Source: CAZGAH01 sp964523295
Lineage (GTDB): Bacteria; Desulfobacterota; Desulfovibrionia; Desulfovibrionales; Desulfovibrionaceae
Assembly: GCA_964523295.1 (NCBI GenBank)
Contig: CAZGAH010000038.1
Location: 1-38,601, forward strand
Direction of reading: 5' to 3'
Length of the DNA stretch: 38,601 nucleotides
In this document: positions 16,703 to 25,102 of the stretch, one piece after another
How positions within the stretch are numbered: the stretch's first letter is position 1
Layout of the letters: every line of letters begins with the position of its first letter
Translations under genes and position numbers: made by a program
The notes under the pieces: model-generated
The model's database searches: none
Seen by the model: the letters and a program-made list of their open reading frames with translations, nothing else
Told to the model about the DNA's origin: nothing

Positions 16703-17932
16703 TCATATCCTCACCCGAACCGTCTTGAGCATCCACACCAGGCCCACGGTCTCCATGAGCGCCATCAGGGCCACGATCATCCAGCCCAGGGGCGTGGTGA
16801 ACAACAGCCCCGTGGTCTCGGGATTGAGCTTGTACATGATCAGCCCCAGCACCACGGGCAGTATGGCCAGGATGTAGGCCTGAGTCTCGCCCTCGGCGGT
16901 CAGGGTCCGTATCTTTTGATGCACGCGCTTGCGCTCCCGCATGGTCTCGGCCAGCGTGTCGAACATGGTCGTCAGATTGCCGCCGGTTTCGCGCAGGATG
17001 AGCAGCGAATTGACAAAAATACGCGTGTCCATGCCCTGTACCCGCCGGGCCAGACGCTCCAGCGCCTCGTCGAGGTCCGCGCCCAGCCGATGCTCCCGCA
17101 GCACCAGAGTGAATTCCTGGCTCACCGGCGCGGTCATTTCCCGGGCCACGACATCCAGGGCCTGGAGCAAGCTGAAGCCGGCCTTGAGCCCGTTGGAGGC
17201 CATGAGCAGCGCGTCGGGCAGCTGCTCCTCGTAACGACTCCGGCGGCGCCAGCGCAACAGCGCAATCCCCGCGGCAGGCAGCTTCCAGGCCAGCCAGACC
17301 ATGACCAGCGCTACGGCCACCCGCAGCAGCTGACCGGCCAGGCGACTCGAACCCAGGTTGTAGATGTTCTCCGTATCCAGCTGGTATTTGCTCACCTCGC
17401 GCGCCCGGACTTCCTCGAAGGACTGGCGTTCGGCGTTGTCCACGAAGCCGTAGGCCATGGAGAGGTTGGCGTGCGCCTTGGCGTAGAGCGGCTCGTACTC
17501 CAGGGCCTTGCGAAACGACTGCATGGCGTCGTCGTAGCTGCCCAGCCCCATCTGCGCCACCCCCAGCTCGTTATGCACCAGCGGCGACGTGGCCGCGCGC
17601 AGATCCAGCAACAGGTCGCGCGCCTGCTTGTACTTGCCCTGGCGGTTGAGCGCCATGGCCTCTTCCACGGCCAGGCGATCGAAGCCGGGCAGGGCCGAGG
17701 GCATGAGATAGCCTGCCAGCGCAGCCACGACGAGCAGCACGACCAGGCCCCGGCGGACCAGGGTCGCGGAGACCGGAATGAACATGCTGTCCAGGTTTTC
17801 GACGATCCAGTCCGTATACCGCTGCCAGCGGGTCTGACCGTCCGCGGTCTCCGGCCTGAAGAGGCGCGACAGAGCCACGTACGCCAGCCCCCAGAAGGGG
17901 ACCAGAAACAGAGCCGTAAGCGCGTAGTTCAT
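16703..17932 (-). CDS. tadB: Tad pilus platform protein TadB with inserted TPR region
   Basis: A 409-residue protein. The C-terminal half (about 200-409) is a TadB-type T2SSF domain: a helix at about 203-225, 'RYEEQLPDALLMASNGLKAGFSLLQAL' (234-260), 'LILRETGGNLTTMFDTLAETMRER' (311-334) and two final helices. The N-terminal half has two membrane segments (about 4-22 and 61-80) and, between the second and the T2SSF part, roughly residues 85-185 with TPR character ('NRQGKYKQARDLLLDLRA', 'NELGVAQMGLGSYDDAMQSFRKALEYEPLYAKAHANLSMAYG'). Ordinary TadB has no TPR; Tad loci normally encode a separate TPR lipoprotein, TadD, which is not found here. The insert may replace it. It follows the TadZ-TadA fusion gene after 20 bases. 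Confidence 0.88.
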   Translation of the reverse strand: MNYALTALFLVPFWGLAYVALSRLFRPETADGQTRWQRYTDWIVENLDSMFIPVSATLVRRGLVVLLVVAALAGYLMPSALPGFDRLAVEEAMALNRQGKYKQARDLLLDLRAATSPLVHNELGVAQMGLGSYDDAMQSFRKALEYEPLYAKAHANLSMAYGFVDNAERQSFEEVRAREVSKYQLDTENIYNLGSSRLAGQLLRVAVALVMVWLAWKLPAAGIALLRWRRRSRYEEQLPDALLMASNGLKAGFSLLQALDVVAREMTAPVSQEFTLVLREHRLGADLDEALERLARRVQGMDTRIFVNSLLILRETGGNLTTMFDTLAETMRERKRVHQKIRTLTAEGETQAYILAILPVVLGLIMYKLNPETTGLLFTTPLGWMIVALMALMETVGLVWMLKTVRVRI

Positions 17933-17952
17933 CTGTTCGCCCCCATGCGCCG

Positions 17953-20016
17953 TCAGGCCGCGGTCCAGAAAATTTCCCTGGGCAGGGAGATACCCCGCTC
18001 CTCGAAACGCTTGAGGCAGCGGGGGACATAACCGGTGGAGACAAAGGCGCCCTTGACGCGGCCGTCCGCTGTCACGCCGGCCTCCCGGAACTCGAAGACG
18101 TCGCCCATGGTCACCACATCGCCTTCCATGCCGGTTATCTCCGCCACCTGCACCACGTGCCGGGACCCGTCCTTGAAGCGCTTGATCTGCACCACCAGGT
18201 CGATGGCCGCGGCGATCTGTTCCTTGATCGCCCGGGACGGCAGCTCGAAGCCGGCGAACATGACCAGCGTCTCCAGCCGGCCCACGGCCTCGCGCGCGCT
18301 GTTGGCGTGGATGGTGGTCAGCGAACCGTCATGGCCGGTGTTCATGGCCTGGAGCATGTCCAGGGCCTCGGGGCCGCGGCATTCGCCGACAACGATGCGG
18401 TCCGGCCGCATTCGCAGACAGTTGCGCACCAGGTCCCGGATGGTCACCTCGCCGGCGCCTTCGATATTCGGCGGCCGGGCCTCCAGGGTGATCACGTGCG
18501 GCTGTTGCAGCTGCAACTCCGCGGAATCCTCCACGGTGATAATCCGCTCGCCGGTCGGGATGAATCCGGAGAGGATGTTGAGCAGGGTGGTCTTGCCCGA
18601 GCCGGTGCCGCCGGAGATGAGCACGTTCAGCCGGGCCGAGACCGCGGCCTGGATGAATTCGGCCATTTGCCGGCTCAGGGTCTCGAAGCGGAAGAGGTCC
18701 TCGACGCCGAGCCGGCGTTTGGGAAACTTGCGGATGGTCAGCACGGCGCCGTCTATGGCCAAAGGCGGAATGATGGCGTTGACGCGCGAGCCGTCGCGCA
18801 GGCGGGCGTCGACCATGGGCGTGCTCGTGTCGATTTTTCTGCCCAGCGGCGCAACGATGCGTTCGATGACCCGCATCACGTGCCGCTCGGAGACGAAACG
18901 GCGGTCGCTGGCCTCGATGCGCCCGGATTTCTCCACGAATATCCTGTCCCAGCGGTTGACCATGATTTCGGAGACGCTTTCGTCGGCCAGCAAATCCTCG
19001 AGCGGCCCCAGGCCGAGCACGTCCTGGAGTACCTCCCGGACGATGGCCGCACGGATCTCGCGCGAGCGGATGGTCGTCTGCGTGTCCAGTATCTCCGCAA
19101 TCTGCCGCGTGACCTCTTCCTCCAGCTCCTGGCGCTTGCGGGGATCGCCTTCCGCCTCCACGTCGCTGTGTTTCAGGTCAAAGGTGTCAAGCAGGCGCTG
19201 ATGGATGGAGCGCTTCAGCTCGACGATATCCCGGGTTTCGCTCGTCGCCGCCTCGCTGGCCGGCGCCGCCATGGGCGTCGCGCAGCGCAGGGTGTTCAGG
19301 GTCAGCGTGTCGAAGGCCTTGGCCACCTCGTGGCGGGGGAAATCCTTGGGATAGGTCCGGCCGGCGGAGAAGTTGGCCGTGATGTCCGGATCGAAGGGAA
19401 TGGCGCCGAAGAGTTCGCGCCGAGTCCCCGTTTCCACCAGCGCCGGGTCCAGTCCATGCGGTTTCCCCGCCTGGTTGAGCACCAGCCGGACCGCGTCCTG
19501 GGCGAAGTTGCGTTGGCGCAGAAAGGCCAGGTCGGCAATGGCGTGCTGCAGGGCCAGGGTCTCGGGCGCGAGCACGAGCAGAATGAGCGAGGAGAGTTCG
19601 AGGATGCGCTCGGCCACCGGGCCATAACGCAGGCCGAGGTCCGCCACGATCCAGCCGTAGAGTCCGGACAGCTTGACCAGCACGGTCTCCATGCCCACCG
19701 GCGTGAGCAGCTGCGGGCCGAGGTCCTTGTTGCCCGTGGCCAGGCAGAGCACGTCGATGCCGCTCGGATGCGGCGTGGCGAAGGTCCTGATGATCGCCGG
19801 GCTGAGGGTCGCCGCCGTGGGCAGCAGGTTCTCCAGGGCGTTCACCTTGGCCATATCCAGCGCACGGCCCGCATCCAGGGAGATGGGGTAACCCAGATCG
19901 AGCAGCAGCGTCGGCTCCCTGGTCTCCAGGCGCAGGTTCACGGCCAGGTTGGCGGCGACGAAGCTTTTTCCCACCCCGCCCTTAGAGGCGTATACGGACA
20001 GCAGTTTCGCGGGCAT
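17953..20016 (-). CDS. Fusion of TadZ/CpaE-like MinD-type ATPase and TadA/CpaF pilus ATPase
   Basis: A 687-residue protein joining two genes that are normally separate. Residues 1-245 form a ParA/MinD-type domain with an intact deviant Walker A 'KGGVGKS' (12-18), 'LLLDLGYP' (37-44) and 'WIVADLG' (122-128), matching TadZ/CpaE, which localises the Tad machine. After a linker (about 246-290), residues 290-687 are a full CpaF/TadA ATPase: 'PLEDLLADESVSEIMVN' (338-354), Walker A 'GGTGSGKTT' (469-477), Walker B 'RIVVGECRG' (540-548) and His box 'GSLTTIHAN' (564-572). No internal stop or start-like gap separates the halves. The N-terminal receiver-like domain of Caulobacter-type CpaE is lacking. It is flanked by the secretin and TadB genes, as expected for tadZ-tadA-tadB order. 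Confidence 0.92.
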   Translation of the reverse strand: MPAKLLSVYASKGGVGKSFVAANLAVNLRLETREPTLLLDLGYPISLDAGRALDMAKVNALENLLPTAATLSPAIIRTFATPHPSGIDVLCLATGNKDLGPQLLTPVGMETVLVKLSGLYGWIVADLGLRYGPVAERILELSSLILLVLAPETLALQHAIADLAFLRQRNFAQDAVRLVLNQAGKPHGLDPALVETGTRRELFGAIPFDPDITANFSAGRTYPKDFPRHEVAKAFDTLTLNTLRCATPMAAPASEAATSETRDIVELKRSIHQRLLDTFDLKHSDVEAEGDPRKRQELEEEVTRQIAEILDTQTTIRSREIRAAIVREVLQDVLGLGPLEDLLADESVSEIMVNRWDRIFVEKSGRIEASDRRFVSERHVMRVIERIVAPLGRKIDTSTPMVDARLRDGSRVNAIIPPLAIDGAVLTIRKFPKRRLGVEDLFRFETLSRQMAEFIQAAVSARLNVLISGGTGSGKTTLLNILSGFIPTGERIITVEDSAELQLQQPHVITLEARPPNIEGAGEVTIRDLVRNCLRMRPDRIVVGECRGPEALDMLQAMNTGHDGSLTTIHANSAREAVGRLETLVMFAGFELPSRAIKEQIAAAIDLVVQIKRFKDGSRHVVQVAEITGMEGDVVTMGDVFEFREAGVTADGRVKGAFVSTGYVPRCLKRFEERGISLPREIFWTAA

Positions 20017-20021
20017 GCCGT

Positions 20022-21527
20022 CTACTTGTACTGTTCCTGGTACTGTTTGCGCAGGTTGTCCAGCTCCACGCGCTTGAAGGAGTCCCGGGTCTTCATTTCC
20101 ACTTCCCGGCTGGCCGTCTGCACGTCCTCGACCACGCGCGGCGTGATGAAGACCACGATCTCGGTGCTGTCCGCCGAGCGCTGCTTGTCGTAGTTGGCCT
20201 GGAACAGCGTGGGCTGCGCGCTGTTGGGATTGCGGTTGGCCAGGGCCTTCAGCTCGCGCTGGCCGGCCAGTCCGCCCAGGACGATGGTCACCCCGCGCTT
20301 GACGTTCACGGCCGTGGCCATGGTGTTCTTGTCGATGACCGGCGCGCCGTTGGTGCCCTGTCCGGCCACCGTGCTGGACTCCATGTCCATCATGGTCTCG
20401 ATGTTGCCCTGGGGGTCGATCGAGGGCGAGATGTTCAGGGTCATGCCCACCTTTTTGTATTCGGTGGTGATGACGCCGTTGCCCTGGGCCACGGGCACGG
20501 GTTCTTCGGAACCGGCGAAGAATTCCGCCTTGCCGCCGTCGCGCGTGACCAGGGTCTGCTGCATGAGCGCCCGGCCCTCCCCGGTTTCGTAGATGCGCCG
20601 CATGGTCGGAAAGAAGTTGGTGATGATGCCGGCCAGGCTGTAGGCCAGGGTCTCGGTCATGGTAGAGTGCCCGGGGAACCAGGTGAAATTGGACTGGTGG
20701 TCGAAATTGCCGTTCGCGGTGCTGGTGATGCTCGGATTCCAGAAGATGCCGAACTCGCGCAGGGCGTTCTTGTTCACTTCCATGATCGTCATGTTCACTT
20801 CGATGATATCCGGCCTGGCGTAGGGCTTAGGCTTTTCCTGGGATTTGGCGCTGACCAGGGCGTTGACGATGGCGGGCGCGTAGGCCTGGGCGATCTTTTC
20901 CGCGCGCTGCGACTCCTCGTCATTGGGCACCACGCCCTCCAGCAGAAAGGCGTTCTTGCCCACGTGTACGGCAATGTTCGGCCGGTCGATGGCCTGGGCC
21001 ATCTGCTCGGCCAGGATCGTCTTCATCCGCGGGCTCATGGCGACCAGGTTGACCACGCCGTCCATGCTGGCGAGCAACTGGCTGATCTTGCCGAAATCCT
21101 TGGACTTGAACACCTGCCCGTCGACCACGATCTGCTTGCCCACGATCTTGACCTCGATGCCCTCGATGTCGCTGAGCAGCCCGCGCAGCTCCTGGGCGCG
21201 CAGCATCAGGTCCGCGGTGATGACGTTGATAAGCAGTTCCTTGCGCTGGTTGGCCGGGCCGAAGATGATCAGGTTGCTCGCGCCCTCGGCCAATGCGTTG
21301 ATGAGCATCTCGTTCGGTCCGGTCTGCACGGCGCCGAAAATCTTGGGATCGCCTATCGCCACCTTCTCAATCGCAAAATCCACGCCGTACATCTGGCTGT
21401 TGCCGGCCATGATGCGGATGACCTCCCCGCTCGGGGGTTGCGCCAACGCCAGCGAGATGAAAAGCCCGAGGGCAATGCCCGTCAGGCCAAGAATGCGCAA
21501 TGCGCTGCGGCCGTATCGTCGTTTCAT
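20022..21527 (-). CDS. cpaC: Tad pilus outer-membrane secretin (CpaC/RcpA)
   Basis: A 501-residue secretin precursor. A signal peptide is visible (RRYGR followed by a hydrophobic run to 'LALAQ', about residue 30). The N-terminal pilus/secretin domain 'YGVDFAIEKVAIGDPKIFGAV' lies at about 47-67, a BON-like segment ('RGLLSDIEGIEVKIVGKQIVVDGQVFK') at about 113-140, and the secretin core at about 230-480 ('MTIMEVNKNALREFGIFW', 'AEFFAGSEEPVPV', 'VGMTLNISPSID', 'GVTIVLGGL', 'TEIVVFITPRVV'). It forms the outer-membrane channel for the Flp pilus. The start has GGAGAGGG upstream, and the gene follows cpaB by 22 bases. The ends and the family call are secure. Confidence 0.93.
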   Translation of the reverse strand: MKRRYGRSALRILGLTGIALGLFISLALAQPPSGEVIRIMAGNSQMYGVDFAIEKVAIGDPKIFGAVQTGPNEMLINALAEGASNLIIFGPANQRKELLINVITADLMLRAQELRGLLSDIEGIEVKIVGKQIVVDGQVFKSKDFGKISQLLASMDGVVNLVAMSPRMKTILAEQMAQAIDRPNIAVHVGKNAFLLEGVVPNDEESQRAEKIAQAYAPAIVNALVSAKSQEKPKPYARPDIIEVNMTIMEVNKNALREFGIFWNPSITSTANGNFDHQSNFTWFPGHSTMTETLAYSLAGIITNFFPTMRRIYETGEGRALMQQTLVTRDGGKAEFFAGSEEPVPVAQGNGVITTEYKKVGMTLNISPSIDPQGNIETMMDMESSTVAGQGTNGAPVIDKNTMATAVNVKRGVTIVLGGLAGQRELKALANRNPNSAQPTLFQANYDKQRSADSTEIVVFITPRVVEDVQTASREVEMKTRDSFKRVELDNLRKQYQEQYK

Positions 21528-21549
21528 GAACCCCTCTCCCTCTCCACGC

Positions 21550-22416
21550 TTACGGGTTGACAGTCTGCGCGCCCCGGATCTCTATCCAGGCCGGCATCGA
21601 TTTGCGAATGACGTTCTTGTCTATTCCCAGAAACTGCCGCGCCGGCAGCGCAGGCAGCTGTGTGTCCTTGTCCTCGGCCCAGGAACTGCGCAGCGCTACG
21701 GATACCGAGCCGATCTCCTGCGCCAGCACCGCCTTCTGCACGTCCGCCGGGGAAAGCGCCAGGGTCAGGGTCCGGATGGTCTTGCCCTGCCCCGGGTCCT
21801 CGGCGTTCGCCTGCGAGAATACCGTGCCCGGCGCGCCCTGCTTGTCCTTGAACAGACGGCGCTCGAACTCCGTCTTGGAGGAGGCCTGGTTGTTGGCCAG
21901 CACGAGCACGTTCTGCAGGATCAGCCGGGTCACCGTCTCGTCCTGCCGCACGCGTCCCTCGCTGTCCAGGCTTCCGGTCTCCACGGTCAGATACAGGTCC
22001 ACGTAGTTCCCGGGCTGTATCAGGCCGGCAACGGCGGAGACCTCGTTGGCCGCGATGCTCACCGCACGCAGGCCGGAGGGGATTTTCTTGGCCACGGTCT
22101 CGATGTCCAGCGGCTTGAACATGGACTCCAGAATCTGCGTGCCTGCCAGAATCGGGACATTGAGCACGCGGTCGAAGACATCGGCCACCTCGCTGATGGC
22201 CCCGGGCTGCACGAAGGCCTTGGGCACCTTGCGCCGCTCCACCATGGTCTCGTCCAGTCGCGCATCCTGGGGCAGGTCCCGCAACGCCACCACGACCTCG
22301 ATGGCCGTGGCCGACTGGAGCAGGCCCTTCTCCTGTTTCGCGATGTAGGCGTACACCATCATGAGCGCGACCAGCGCCGCCAGCAACGATAGCAGCAGTA
22401 CCTTGTTGCCCTTCAT
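21550..22416 (-). CDS. cpaB: Flp pilus assembly protein CpaB/RcpC
   Basis: A 288-residue protein with an N-terminal membrane anchor (about 5-22) and an SAF domain (about 40-105, 'VVVALRDLPQDARLDETMVERRKVPKAFVQPG'), followed by the RcpC-type region 'SIAANEVSAVAGLIQPGNYVDLYLTV' (about 127-152). CpaB proteins assist secretin or pilus stability in the periplasm. The ATG at 22416 is preferred over two in-frame GTG codons just upstream because it overlaps the stop of the preceding gene (TGATG) and has GGAG five bases before it. Confidence 0.9.
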   Translation of the reverse strand: MKGNKVLLLSLLAALVALMMVYAYIAKQEKGLLQSATAIEVVVALRDLPQDARLDETMVERRKVPKAFVQPGAISEVADVFDRVLNVPILAGTQILESMFKPLDIETVAKKIPSGLRAVSIAANEVSAVAGLIQPGNYVDLYLTVETGSLDSEGRVRQDETVTRLILQNVLVLANNQASSKTEFERRLFKDKQGAPGTVFSQANAEDPGQGKTIRTLTLALSPADVQKAVLAQEIGSVSVALRSSWAEDKDTQLPALPARQFLGIDKNVIRKSMPAWIEIRGAQTVNP

Positions 22417-22799
22417 CACCACTCCATTGTCTGTCGGATGCGTACGAAATTACGAAAAATACTCTTCCTCCGCCCCTGATAACACCCGCCGTAGCTCATA
22501 AGCTTCGGCTCTGCCTCGATGACGCGCGTGCCGATGAAATGGTGCAGCCCGGACGGAACCTCGGTCTTGATCTTCTTCTTGACCTCGATGCGCCGGAACG
22601 GTCCATCTGCCGCCTCGTCCACCTTCGTGCGCAGCTCGTAGCGCAGGGCGTACTGCGCCCGGAAGGTCGAGTCGAGGAAGTCGTAGACCACGAGCAGCGT
22701 CCCCAGCAGCGGCGCCAGCAGGAGAAAGAGCATGAACCCGAACTCCACCAGCATCTGCCCCGACTGCCCGCGGCGCTCTCTCCTTCCGGTATGGTTCAT
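22416..22799 (-). CDS. TadE/TadF-like minor pseudopilin
   Basis: A 127-residue protein. A basic N-terminus (RRERRGQSGQ) is followed by a TadE-type pseudopilin signal with Glu at position 5 after the likely cleavage glycine ('GQMLVEFGFMLFLLLAPLL'). Such proteins are processed by the TadV-type prepilin peptidase, which is not encoded in this window. The start at 22799 is chosen over an ATG five codons upstream because GGGGAG lies seven bases before it. The C-terminal part is basic and unremarkable. It overlaps cpaB by one base. Confidence 0.78.
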   Translation of the reverse strand: MNHTGRRERRGQSGQMLVEFGFMLFLLLAPLLGTLLVVYDFLDSTFRAQYALRYELRTKVDEAADGPFRRIEVKKKIKTEVPSGLHHFIGTRVIEAEPKLMSYGGCYQGRRKSIFRNFVRIRQTMEW

Positions 22800-22821
22800 C
22801 CGTTCGCTCCCCATGCCACGC

Positions 22822-23751
22822 TCAATGCTCGAAACGTTGCAGGTTGCCGGATACGCGCGGCGCGGGCCGCAGGGAACGCAATTGCACCATCACCGGCTTG
22901 TAGTCAGGATCGCCCTGGTAGACGTCGCCCCCGGCCGGTTTGGCCGCGGCGTAGGCCGTGAGTTCGTCCATTCCGCCAAAGACGCCGCCGGCGAAAATGA
23001 ACTCCTGCGACGGCTGCGTGAGCTTGAATGCCGAATAGGTCGTCGGCCCGGTCTTGCGGATTTTCGTCTTGACCGTGCCCATCCCGGGCACGGGGCAGAG
23101 AATGCCGTTGTCGCCGCGGAACATGCGACCGTCGTGCGGGCCGAAGTAGTCCTCCGGGCCGGCCATGCCGTCGTTCCAGGTCCAGGTCGGCAGAAACGGG
23201 CAGCACTGGCACTGGCAATGCAACCCGCAGGGACAGCAGGAACAGATGCGGTACCAGAAAGACACGGTCTTGCTCTCGGTCCGGTAGCGCATCAACTCCT
23301 TTTCGTTGGGATTGATCGACTCCAGCCGGGCTTTGGGCAGATTCTCCCGCTGCACGCTCCGGGCCACGCGCAAGGCCGCGGAGGCGAAGTCCCTGTTCGC
23401 CTCGTCCTGGTAGCGATGCAGCGCCTTGAATACCTTTTTATAATAGCTGATCGCGTTGTCGCCGTCGATTTTGTCCTGCCACAACCAGGTCGTCAGCATC
23501 ATGATCAGCAACTTGCGGAACTCCTCGCCGATTTCGAAATTCAGGTCCGCAATCTCGTTCAGCCCGGCCGCCTGGACCGTGGCCGCGGCCAGGGCACAGG
23601 CGTCCACCGTGTTCTGCAAGCGTACTTTCTCATAAATCGCCTGGCCGATGTTGGCGACCAGCAGCAGCATCAGGATCATCACCGGCATGAGAAACACCAC
23701 GAGCACGGTAATGGACCCCTGCTGCTCCGCACGCTCGCTCCGGACAGCCAT
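22822..23751 (-). CDS. TadG-like pilus-associated protein with cysteine-rich cluster
   Basis: A 309-residue protein. Residues 10-60 show the TadG-type N-terminus: 'QQGSITVLVVFLMPVMILMLLLVANIG' as pseudopilin-like anchor, then 'ACALAAATVQAAGL'. The rest has no recognised von Willebrand domain, which full-length TadG usually carries. At residues 170-184 eight cysteines and one histidine fall within 15 residues (CSCCPCGLHCQCQCC), on the presumed periplasmic side. This could bind metal or form a disulfide knot; no family match is recognised for it. The gene is two bases from tadE upstream and 22 from the next pseudopilin gene. The TadG relation rests on the N-terminus and gene order. Confidence 0.72.
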   Translation of the reverse strand: MAVRSERAEQQGSITVLVVFLMPVMILMLLLVANIGQAIYEKVRLQNTVDACALAAATVQAAGLNEIADLNFEIGEEFRKLLIMMLTTWLWQDKIDGDNAISYYKKVFKALHRYQDEANRDFASAALRVARSVQRENLPKARLESINPNEKELMRYRTESKTVSFWYRICSCCPCGLHCQCQCCPFLPTWTWNDGMAGPEDYFGPHDGRMFRGDNGILCPVPGMGTVKTKIRKTGPTTYSAFKLTQPSQEFIFAGGVFGGMDELTAYAAAKPAGGDVYQGDPDYKPVMVQLRSLRPAPRVSGNLQRFEH

Positions 23752-23753
23752 GG

Positions 23754-24176
23754 TCAGTTGTCTCCGCCCGGGTTGCGAGGCTCGCGAAAGGTTTTGATTT
23801 CCTGCGACACGGTGAACCAGGCCCCCCCGGTGCGTATGGCGTGACCGGAAAAGAGATTGCGAAAATCAAGCGGCACGGCGATGTCCTTCTCCACGCGCAG
23901 GGTCTCGCCCTTGGTCGTCACCGCGAGCGCCGGGTCCACGAACTGCGCCGCAACCGCGGGATTGCCCTGCACCTGCCAGGCGCGCGAGGCCACAAAAGCG
24001 GCGTAACTCGCGCGCTCGTGGGCCAGAAAGATCATGATTGTCTGGTAAAAGGCGATGAACATGAAAAAGACGAACAGCATCGCGAACGCAAATTCCACTG
24101 TCGTCGCGCCGCGCTGCCCCTGAGAACAAGGCTGCGGGGCGTCTCTCTGCGCGCCGGTTGCTCCTTCCTGCGACAC
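23754..24176 (-). CDS. tadE: TadE-family minor pseudopilin
   Basis: A 140-residue protein with the clearest TadE signature in the locus: 'QRGATTVEFAFAMLFVFFMFIAFYQTIMIF' (about residues 20-49), with the prepilin-type Gly and Glu at +5. The downstream 'ERASYAAFVASRAWQVQG' region is typical of TadE proteins. It starts at GTG (24176) with GGGGGAG seven bases upstream. It follows the Flp pilin gene after 231 bases and precedes the TadG-like gene by two bases. Confidence 0.87.
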   Translation of the reverse strand: MSQEGATGAQRDAPQPCSQGQRGATTVEFAFAMLFVFFMFIAFYQTIMIFLAHERASYAAFVASRAWQVQGNPAVAAQFVDPALAVTTKGETLRVEKDIAVPLDFRNLFSGHAIRTGGAWFTVSQEIKTFREPRNPGGDN

Positions 24177-24215
24177 GGCTCATCTCCCCCGGATGCTGAC
24201 CGTTTTCCTGCCCTT

Positions 24216-24231
24216 CGCCCCGGCCGGGGCG
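24216..24231. repeat. 16-bp perfect GC palindrome downstream of flp
   Basis: CGCCCCGGCCGGGGCG lies in the 231-base space between the pilin gene and tadE, the widest gap within the Tad block. It could form a hairpin that stabilises or attenuates the abundant pilin message relative to the assembly genes. No T-run follows on the minus strand, so full termination is unlikely. Confidence 0.4.
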
Positions 24232-24407
24232 TAGAATGGCGACCAAAACCTCTTGCCGGCGCCAACCGTATGCGACGCCAGCCGGCACAACCGGAGCCGC
24301 GCGGCTGCGACCGGGCGCTCAGGCCTTGTCGCTGCCACACAGTCCGTCCGTTCCGTTCGAGCGCGAAACCATCGCCCGTCCGGCCGCTCCCCAGCCAGGG
24401 CGGACGC

Positions 24408-24665
24408 CTAGAACTTCGGCTTGGCCGTCGTCTCGTCCGCCATCTTCTGAATCTTTTCCACCACGCTCTTGAAGAATTCCTGCAGCGGCTCGAACATGTA
24501 CGTCGCCGCCGCGATGACCATGGTCACGATAACGGCGATCAGCAAGGCATACTCCACGGTCGTCGCGCCGCGCTCACTGCCCAGAATCGCCTGCCGGCCA
24601 CGCTGGCGCAGATCGTCCAGCGCGCAATAAATCCTCCAGACGGCTTGTCCGAGTCGGGTACGCAT
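24408..24665 (-). CDS. flp: Flp-type major pilin
   Basis: An 85-residue Flp/Fap pilin. A basic leader of about 38 residues ends in glycine, followed by the mature N-terminus 'ATTVEYALLIAVIVTMVIAAATYMF', with the conserved Glu-Tyr pair of Flp pilins. The leader is longer than usual for Flp. The start at 24665 has GGAGG eight bases upstream; a start seven codons earlier has weaker support. Cleavage would need a TadV/CpaA peptidase encoded elsewhere. It is the second gene of the Tad block. Confidence 0.88.
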   Translation of the reverse strand: MRTRLGQAVWRIYCALDDLRQRGRQAILGSERGATTVEYALLIAVIVTMVIAAATYMFEPLQEFFKSVVEKIQKMADETTAKPKF

Positions 24666-24689
24666 GCGTTTTTCCTCCCTGCCCAAAGA

Positions 24690-24875
24690 TTATGGATACG
24701 GACTCGCTATCCACTCCATAAAGGAGCGCAGGATGTCGAAAGACATCGTCGAAAACAGCGAAAACACCCCACTGAGCATGATCCCGGCCAGGATCATGCA
24801 AAACGCGTATTCAATGGTCACCGCCCCGTACTGGCCCGACGGGGCTATGGAATACGACTGACCACGTTCACGCAT
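24690..24875 (-). CDS. Second Flp-like small pilin
   Basis: A 61-residue protein with a short leader ending in glycine and the pilin motif 'AVTIEYAFCMILAGIMLSGVF' (about residues 18-38). It resembles Flp pilins but has a Cys in the hydrophobic helix and a different tail ('FMEWIASPYP'). GAGGTG lies just upstream of the ATG. It is the first gene of the Tad block, 24 bases before flp. It may be a minor or alternative pilin, or a TadE-like minor subunit. Confidence 0.8.
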   Translation of the reverse strand: MRERGQSYSIAPSGQYGAVTIEYAFCMILAGIMLSGVFSLFSTMSFDILRSFMEWIASPYP

Positions 24876-24893
24876 CGGTCACCTCATGGCTTT

Positions 24894-24918
24894 GCCGCCG
24901 AGGGCGGCTGCGCCGCCC
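24894..24918 (-). promoter_or_regulatory. Two mutually exclusive hairpins in the Tad operon leader
   Basis: GCCGCC (24894-24899) can pair with GGCGGC (24903-24908), and GGGCGGC (24902-24908) can pair with GCCGCCC (24912-24918). The shared middle arm allows only one at a time. They lie about 20 bases before the first pilin start and close to its ribosome binding site, so they may tune translation; this is structure prediction by eye. Confidence 0.4.
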
Positions 24919-25082
24919 TTCGCGAGGCACAGGCCCCGCAGGCACTGGTGTACCCGCTGACCGCTGTTTCAACAATAATGATTCCCGATACTCCGAACCG
25001 CGCGGTCAAGGCAAGAAAAAAAGAACTATTCAGGGGATAAAATACGCCGGCCTGATCCCGGCGCGACGCGGGAACTTCAGGA

Positions 25083-25102
25083 AACGCAGCCTGACCTGCG
25101 TT
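25083..25102. repeat. Inverted repeat upstream of the aromatic operon promoter
   Basis: AACGCAG (25083-25089) and CTGCGTT (25096-25102) around CCTGAC, centred about 65 bases before the TTGACA hexamer. Could be an operator for a dimeric regulator; no known consensus was recognised. Confidence 0.35.

Noticed and set aside
13483..24875. Interpretation of the pilus locus as a type II secretion system
   Set aside because: Flp pilins, TadE-type pseudopilins, CpaB and a CpaF-type ATPase define a Tad system, and no GspC, GspG-K, GspL or GspM genes are seen.
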